In this document: piece after piece, positions 57,145 through 64,000 of the stretch
Numbering within the stretch: position 1 is the first letter of the stretch
Layout: the number at the start of each line of letters is the position of its first letter
Assembly: GCA_026874595.1 (NCBI GenBank)
Contig: CM049316.1
Coordinates: 4,912,339-4,976,338, forward strand
DNA from: Sipunculus nudus
Taxonomy: Eukaryota > Annelida > Sipuncula > Golfingiida > Sipunculidae
Direction: 5' to 3'
DNA: 64,000 bases
The notes under the pieces: model-generated
The model's database searches: none
What the model was told of the DNA's origin: nothing
What the model saw: only the letters and a program-made list of their open reading frames with translations
Made by a program: the position numbers and the translations under genes

Positions 57145-59500
57145 AACTCTTTTCAAGATTCCGACATTTGCAGATATGAACAGTTTACCTAAAGGGAGAA
57201 CAAAGAGGAAGCTCACCACTCCTCACAATCTTATAATGGTAAAATTCCACAGAATAAAAGGCACAGCTTGGACCAGAGACGGTCAAGTCCTGTTAAAATA
57301 ATGTGGGATCGGTTGATATATTAATTTTATTCATTTTATCAATTGCAAAATGTAATAATCATTATTTACTTGATTAACAGAGCAGAAATTGAAAATTCTT
57401 CCGGGTTTTCTGTTTTTATGGAATACCTAAAATACTTCAGCACAGAAATTTGAATAATTGGACCTCCTTGTAAGTAAATGTGTAATATCTTAAAATATCT
57501 GAACTCGTGTTGTCGTTGGTGAATCTCGAAACGAATCTCTTCTGCTCTTGCCCACTCCCGGAAAGTAACTGCCAATGACAACTCCCGAGGCTGATGAGTC
57601 ACGTTCTACTCTTTAACTGAAGTTACTTAATATCAGGTTGTCAGAAACTTCACAGAGAAAAGGCGCCATCTAAACCCTGACAGAATTTTCCCTTCATTCT
57701 GCGCTGACCAGGATTGCCTGAGGTCGTTTCTACTCGAAACGTAAATCTTCTATTATGGCTCTGTGGGAGGGCCGGGACTACTTGTAACTTCAAAATAAAA
57801 TTATGTTACATATCAAGGAAACAACTTAATTTATACATTTCACATGCGCATGCCTACAAAATATACTTATTCCGTCCATACCACATATTAAAATAAATAA
57901 AATAATACCTATTAAGTCTATACCACAAAAACACCATTTTTACGTAAATTGCCTTGAAACAGTTCTTATCCAACACACTTGAATGGACTACATTGTCCTC
58001 TTTAGTACATTTATACCTAGGCCGCTCTTGTATTTAGAAGCCCCTGTGCATTGTGGGTGTCTGATTAAGACTCCAACAATCCATAGACAGAAGAGTCGTA
58101 CTCTTGTGAATCCGAGTCTGCGCAGTGTGATGCTGGCATAGCTTACTTGAGGATACGTTTACAGGTTTACTGTAACTAAGTTACCTTCTTTTCAAGTAAT
58201 CGTTTTCCATGATTACTTTTTCTCAGGGGCATTTTAAGGCGGGGTCTTACTGGACTGTAGGCATGGGTCTACGGTACTAAGGGAGCCGAAAATAAATTCA
58301 CAAAACTAAGCTTGTAAAACCAAATTCTCGTCTGGATTGACTTGATGAGGACGGAGTACAGCTGAGTGTCAGCAATGTGATGGGCATTGGATACCTAGAC
58401 CGTCAGTACCGAAATCTTATTTGATCCTACAGTGTGCAAAATACTTCCTTCTTATTCTGATTTGTTAGTCTAAGATAATGATAATTATTAAAAAGACACC
58501 ACTTTATTCATTATATTTCCTTTTCTATAATCTGACTCCTCGCAGCCCTTAAGTCTTCAAAATGAACTAAGGTGACCACCCCATGGCGCGCATCCCATAA
58601 CACCTTTTTCAAGTAATTAATAGGGCTAACAATTTCATAAATTGTCCAGCCGGGTCTAAACATTTTGTCGTTAGCTGCGAACGATCTTATCTGTAAATCA
58701 TTGATTCTTATTCAGTATAGTTTCACATTTTCTGAGGTACATCGGACCACATTTCCAGCGCTTTGAATCATATTTTGTTGGTGTAATTTAATAAAGAAAT
58801 GGACGAAACTGAGCATTTCAGAAGTATACGGTCGGGTGCCCTACATTGCACGGAGATTTGTGACAAAAGAGGTACATTTTTCTACGCTCTTTCGGTTTCT
58901 TGCAATCTTAAAAAAAATAATAATAAAAAAAAAAACAAAGATTCTAGCGACTGTGACCAGACACCCTCCAGGTCGATCCTTTTACTTAATTTATGACCAC
59001 TATGAAAAAAAATTGTACCCATGCAATGTTATACGGAATTAATATTAATTAATAATAAAGGTTTAACAAATTTCATGTTTACTTTAACACATAAGCAATT
59101 TGATGAAAGGACCCCTAATTCAAGTACAGCGAAGTGACAAATGCAGCCCCCGCTTCAAGATGCTCCCTTTATGAGGCTTTACCCTTTGCTTGCCTGTGTG
59201 CAGTTTTACACAAAAATTCCGAACAGATTTTTATTGACGTTTTGAGAGTTTCGATACACTCGAGAAACTATTAATTAAATTATGGTGGTAATATGGATCA
59301 ACTAAATATTTTATTTTTTTTCATTCAAAGGATATCTTTCCTTTGTCCCTTTCCGTGCCTGGAGCCATTGTTGTAGAGGTAGCCAGTGATTGGAGTTGTT
59401 GAATCGTAAAACAAACATTTCCTGTGTCGCAGTGTAGTTTGATTTAGATTCTGGCGAAGGTTGTAGCATCTCGACTCTTTCTAGTTTTAATATAGAGTCG
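57145..59500. other. No gene or recognised repeat
   Basis: AT-rich sequence with small frames only (up to 78 codons, domain-free) and an A-rich stretch at about 58905-58940. Confidence 0.35.
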
Positions 59501-59529
59501 CTGGATGGTACGATTTAAAGCTCTGTCAT

Positions 59530-62500
59530 TCACATGCATTGTCATTTTTAGCTCAGCCGTCTGTCCGTCTGTCTGTCCTTCTGTCCGTCCGTCAACCAGG
59601 CACAAATCGTAACCGCTGGACCAGGAATCTTCTAACTTTACATCCAGAGAGGTCCATGAAAGATCTCCTTGGAAACTTGATATTAGGTCTCTGATACCCA
59701 TATTCTTTAAGCTATGGGGCTCCAAAGTACACCCCCCCCCCCCGAATAATGGAAAATTAATACAAAAGCTAAAGTATCTGAACAAGTAATGCATTGATCA
59801 CCATGATTCTTTGTATGGATATTGATCATCGAGTGTTTCATCTGTTTCTGCAGACTGGTAGCCCCACCTTATGTTTTCGATTTTTTACGATTTATTTTCT
59901 CTATTTTTGAGACCTTAAAAGAAGCGGTAATCTGTTAACAGGGCACAAATCGTAACGACTGGACCTAGAATCTTCTATCTTGACATGCAGGGAGGCCAAT
60001 GAAAAATCTCTAGGGAAACATAAAATTAGGTCTCTTATTCAAAACCTCTGACCTATGGTGCTTCGAAGTACCCCCCCCCCCCCCCCCTTCAGAATAATAG
60101 AAAATTTGATACAAAAGCCCAGGTATCTGAAAAACTAATGCATTGATCACCATGATTCTTTGCATGAATATTGGTCATGGAATGTTTCATCAGTTTCTGC
60201 AGACTGGTGGCGCCTCCTGTATTTTTTCCAATTTTCAGCTCAGCTGACTGAAAGTCATCTGAGCTATAAGTGATCACTCTTTGTCCATCGTCCGTCCGGC
60301 CATCTGGCCGTCTGTCCGTTAACAGGGCACAAATCGTAAACACTGTACCTGGAATCTTCTTACTTTACATCAAGAGAGGTCCATGAAAAATCTCCTTGAG
60401 ATTCTGAAATTAGGTCTCTGTTACCCATATCATTCGGGCTATGGGGCTCCGCAGTACACTGAATCAGTATCTGAATAACTACTGCATTGATCATCATGAT
60501 TCTTTGCATGAATATTGATCATGGGATGTTCCATCACTTCATGGAGACTGGTGGCGCCACCTGCTTTTTTTCAATTTTTTACGAATTTGTTTCCCTTTTT
60601 AGACCTGCAATGAAACTTTCATCTGTAAACAGGGCACAAATCGTAACCACTGGACCTGGAATCTTTAAAACTTAATATCCAGGGAGGATAGAAGTATCTG
60701 AATAACTACTGCTTTGATCACTATGATTATTTGCATAAATATTGATCATGGAATGTTCAATCACTTCCTGCAGACTTGTTGCGCCACCCGGCGTTATTTT
60801 CCATTTTTTACGAATTTTTTTCTCTCTTTTTTTTTGTTAGACCTGCAATGAAACTGTCATCTGTTAACAGGGCACAAATCGTAACCACTGGACCTGGAAT
60901 CTTCAAACTTAAGATCCAGGGAAAAATTCTTGAAACCAGAAATTAGGTCTCTGTTAACCATATTCTCCCAGCTTTGGGGCTAAGAAGTACCCCCTAGAAT
61001 AATCAAAATTTTGATACAAAAGCTCAAGTATCTAAATAACCACTGCATTGATAACAGTGATTATGAGCATGAACATTGATCATTGGGTGTTCTACCACCT
61101 CCTGCAGACTGGGGGTGCCACCTTATTTTTTTTCATTTTTTTTATGATTTTTTTTAGCTCAGCTGACTGAAAAGTCATCCGAGCTTTAGCAATCACTCTT
61201 CGTCCGTCGTCCCTCCGGCCGGCCGTCTGTCTAGCCGTCCTTCCGTTAACGGGGCACAAATCATAATCGCTGGACCTGGAATCTTCTAACTACACATCCA
61301 GGGAGGTCCATGAAAACTCTCCTTGGAAACATGAAATTAGGTCTCTGTTACCCATATTCTCCGTGCTATAGAATAATAATTTTTTTTACGAAAGCTCAAG
61401 TATCTGAATAATTACCGGGTTGATCACCATGATCCTTTGCATGAATATTGATCATGGATAGTTCCATCAGTTCCATTAGTGGCGCCACCTGTTTTTATTC
61501 AAATTTTTACTATTTTTTTCTCTCTATTTTTGATACCTTTAAAGAAGCTGTCATTTGTTAAGTGCGCACAAATCGTAACCGCTGGACCTAGAATCTTTTC
61601 ACTTGACATCAAGGGAGGTCTAAGAAAAGTCTCTGTGGAAAACTGAAATAAGGTCTCTGTAATCCATATCCTTTGAGCTATGGGTCTCTGAAGTACCAAC
61701 CAGAATAATAAAAAAATTGATACAAAAGCTCAAGTATCTGAATAACTACTTAGTTGATCACCATGATTCTTTGCATGAATATTGATCATGAAAAGTTCCA
61801 TCAGTTCCTGCAAACTATTGGCGCCACCTGTATTTTTTTCTAATTTAAAAAAAATTTTTTCTTTATTTTTGATACTTTCAAAGAAGCTGTCATTTGTTAA
61901 CAGGGCACAAATCGTAATCGCTGGTTCTGGAATCTTTCCACTTGACATCAAGGGAGTCTATGAAAAGTCTCTGTGGAAACGTGAAATTGGGTCTCTGTTA
62001 CCTATATCATCCCAGCTATTGGGCTCATAAGTACCCCTAACAATAATTAAAAATTTGATACAATAATTCCGCTATCTAATGCACTGATGGTCATGATTTT
62101 TTTGCGTGCATATTGATCATGGAGTGTTTTTTTTTCAGTTCCTGTATACCGGTGGTGCCACCTGTATTTTTATGTCTCCTCCCACAGAGGAGGCATGTTG
62201 TTTTCAGTGCCATCATCTCTCAATGTCATCCTCATCTGTAGGAAATCTTGTGAATGCGATTACTTTTGAAGGGCTGCATATTTCCACCAAAATTAGAAAC
62301 ACTCCATTGTTTATACCAAAAATCTTGGAGGAGTTTGTAAACCGGTGACGTTGGCTTTCATCTTGAAGGTCAAATCTGGTGAAATTTTGTGAACCCCTTA
62401 ACTTTTGAAGTATTTCACATTTTGTCCTCAAATTAGGTACTCCAATTGTTCCTACAAAAATCTTGGAGGAGTTCAAAAGTCGGTGACCTTGACCATCATC

Positions 62501-63450
62501 ATCAAGGTCAAATTTGCCAAATTTGAAATTTTTGTGAACCCCATAACTTTTGTTCCACATTTTGTCCTCAAATTTGGTACAAAAATTGTTCGAAACGTGG
62601 TAACCTTGACAATCATCTTCAAGGTCATATACGTTGATTTATAGTTATTGTCTTGTGGATGAGATAACTTTTGAAGGGCTGCATAATTTCCTCCTAAATT
62701 TTATTAAGTTTGAAACCTAGTGACAATGACTTTTTTCTTCAAGTTCAGATCTGCCAAAATGTAACATTTTTGTGCACCTCATAACTTTTGTAGTATTTCC
62801 AATTTGCTGAAGACTTTTTCTTCAAATTTGACACACCAGTTCTTTCTGCCAAAATGTCATCAGAGTTCGAAAGGCCGTGAATTGACCTTGACCTTCAAGG
62901 TCTAATCTGGTGAAATCTAGATTCATTAGCTTGAGATATTGTATACTTTACCCCTAATGTTTTGGGATAGCCCATAGGGGGGAGACATAGATCTGTTTTG
63001 CACTGCAAAAACAAAGCTATTTTAGTTTTTTACGCATTTTTATGTCTTTGTTGATAACGTTATTGGAAGCGGATTTCCATTAACAGGGTATAAATGAATG
63101 TTGGACCTAGAATCTTCTAACTTGACATCCTTGGAGTTCCATGAAAAATATCCTTGAAAACTTGAATTCAGGTCATGGTTACCTATATTTTGCAAATAAG
63201 GGGAGAAAACATGATTTTTAAGCAACAGGTGTGTCAGATGGGACTCAAATAGTATACATTTGGCCTAAAATCCTCATACATGACTTTCAGGGAGGTCCCT
63301 AAAAATCTCCTTGGAAATTTGAAATGTCACTCTGACCCATTTTCTGCAAGGTGTGTGAAAGAACTTGCGTGTAAAAGAACCAGCGTATGAGGAACGTATC
63401 GAATATTTCGAAAAAACACTTGAGGTTTCAGGACAATAGATAAAACCCAT
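59530..63450 (+). repeat. Array of 240-385-bp units with Helitron-like heads
   Basis: The phrase GGCACAAATCGTAA..(G/A)CTGGACCT recurs at about 59592, 59944, 60328, 60636, 60873, 61255, 61566, 61904 and, degraded, 63085. Each unit continues with CTTGACATC.AGGGAGGTC, TTAGGTCTCTGTTACCCATA, GATCACCATGATTCTTTGCA and a GGTGGCGCCACC-like palindrome. Heads with a hairpin (AGCTCAGCTGACT ... AGTCATC.GAGCT) and a GTCCGTCC run stand before the units at about 59548 (decayed), 60232 and 61154. Poly(C) tracts at 59732-59743 and 60071-60087 mark two units. Non-coding. Confidence 0.85.
62171..62989. mobile_element. TIR element nested in the array, with about 140-bp internal units
   Basis: 819 bp beginning TATGTCTCC(TCCC) and ending (GGGG)GGAGACATA, so the ends are inverted repeats that include TA. 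A small hairpin (CCTCCCACAGAGGAGG) follows the left end. Inside are four to five diverged units with TGAACCCC.TAACTTTTG, TTGTCCTCAAATT.GGTA and GGTGACCTTGACC. On both sides lies array sequence (CCACCTGTATTTTT / TTTTTTACGCATTTTTATG), so it inserted into the array later. The class is uncertain (TA target suggests a Tc1/mariner-like MITE, or a pearl-type element). Confidence 0.6.
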
Positions 63451-63554
63451 ATGAAAAGCTGACACCTTTCTGTAATTTTACAAGTGGTGCCACTAGTCTT
63501 CGTAAACTCATAAAACTAGACATCTAATACTTATAAAAGGAATTCGGTCCACCT

Positions 63555-64000
63555 GTGTTCGCAATGATCTCTGAAACCGCGTTCCGTATGATACTGTGCT
63601 ACAACCATCCTTTTAAAGGTTATTGTTCCCTCAGTGACATGGCCGATATTTGAATAAATAATTTTTTTAATGTACACATTTTTTTTGGGTGATTTTTGCG
63701 TGTTTCCTGATATGAGCGGAGGCTATCACCGAAAACAGCAGAACTGCCTTCGGCAAAGACCGGATTTTCTTTGTGGTCACCTATAGCCCAGATTAGCCGA
63801 TTCAGGAATTCCGTGAATATGAATAACCTAGCTTTCAGTGACGGATTTTATGCATGTTTGGGCTGACATTTGACAAAGGCTCTGACCCAAGTGTGTGGTC
63901 AGTCAAGATTAAAAACACATGACTCTGGCTCGCTTTACGAAAAGGAGGGGTTCAACCCAGGAGGATTAAAGACAAAACCTAATACAAGGTCCTCATTTCC
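63555..64000 (+). repeat. Interspersed repeat R1b, copy 2 (cut by the window edge)
   Basis: Same strand and order as 21557-21975. Shared blocks run up to the last bases (GACAAAACCTA.T.CAAGGTCC). The adjoining R1a part is absent here. Confidence 0.75.

Overview
This is eukaryotic DNA, most likely from a marine mollusc and probably a bivalve. It is AT-rich, genes are in short exons with GT/AG borders, and there are no operons. About half of the window that can be explained consists of decayed transposons and tandem repeats. Repeats with AAGGTCAAGGTCACC-type cores, GTCCGTCC runs after a terminal hairpin, and TATGTCTCC ends are familiar from bivalve genomes. The species call is an inference from repeat style, not from a gene match.

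Cellular genes: all credible host exons lie on the minus strand. Two exons (29648-29763, 28393-28628) form the C-terminal half of a fucolectin/F5-8C-type (FTP) lectin domain. A further terminal exon at 27014-27342 looks like a diverged relative. Two linked exons of an unrecognised secreted-looking protein occur twice, at 6027-6123 plus 3783-3894 and at 38302-38398 plus 37687-37798, with identical lengths and intron phases. They sit in a direct segmental duplication: copy A is about 1-6300 and copy B about 30420-38550. A weak candidate upstream exon is at 49597-49657. The complete gene is not reconstructed here.

Mobile elements in order: a hAT MITE with perfect 8-bp target duplications (1040-1864) whose empty site is preserved in copy B; an L1/Tx1-like LINE on plus (7550-9350) and another on minus (12310-13440); a 5'-collapsed Ty3/gypsy element with two matching LTR segments (13646 to beyond 16464); a LINE ORF1 on minus (19138-19795) with a 39-bp array at its C-terminal end; a CR1/L2-type LINE on minus (34380-36310) split by a Helitron-like/pearl-like element; a Ty3/gypsy element (39492-41500) whose gag is cut by a pogo-like TIR; an opposing Gmr1-like fragment with integrase before reverse transcriptase (41505-42175); and a probable solo LTR (43545-44265).

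Tandem repeats: 24-bp arrays at 31.87-34.05 kb are expansions of units that are still near-single in copy A. A 39-bp satellite spans 46.0-49.46 kb and contains a 1.6-kb higher-order duplication. It is joined to one arm of a large inverted repeat (38818-39489 and 44880-46000). From 59.5 to 63.45 kb there is an array of 240-385-bp units with three Helitron-like heads and a nested TIR element. The remaining stretches hold short interspersed repeats or nothing I can recognise.
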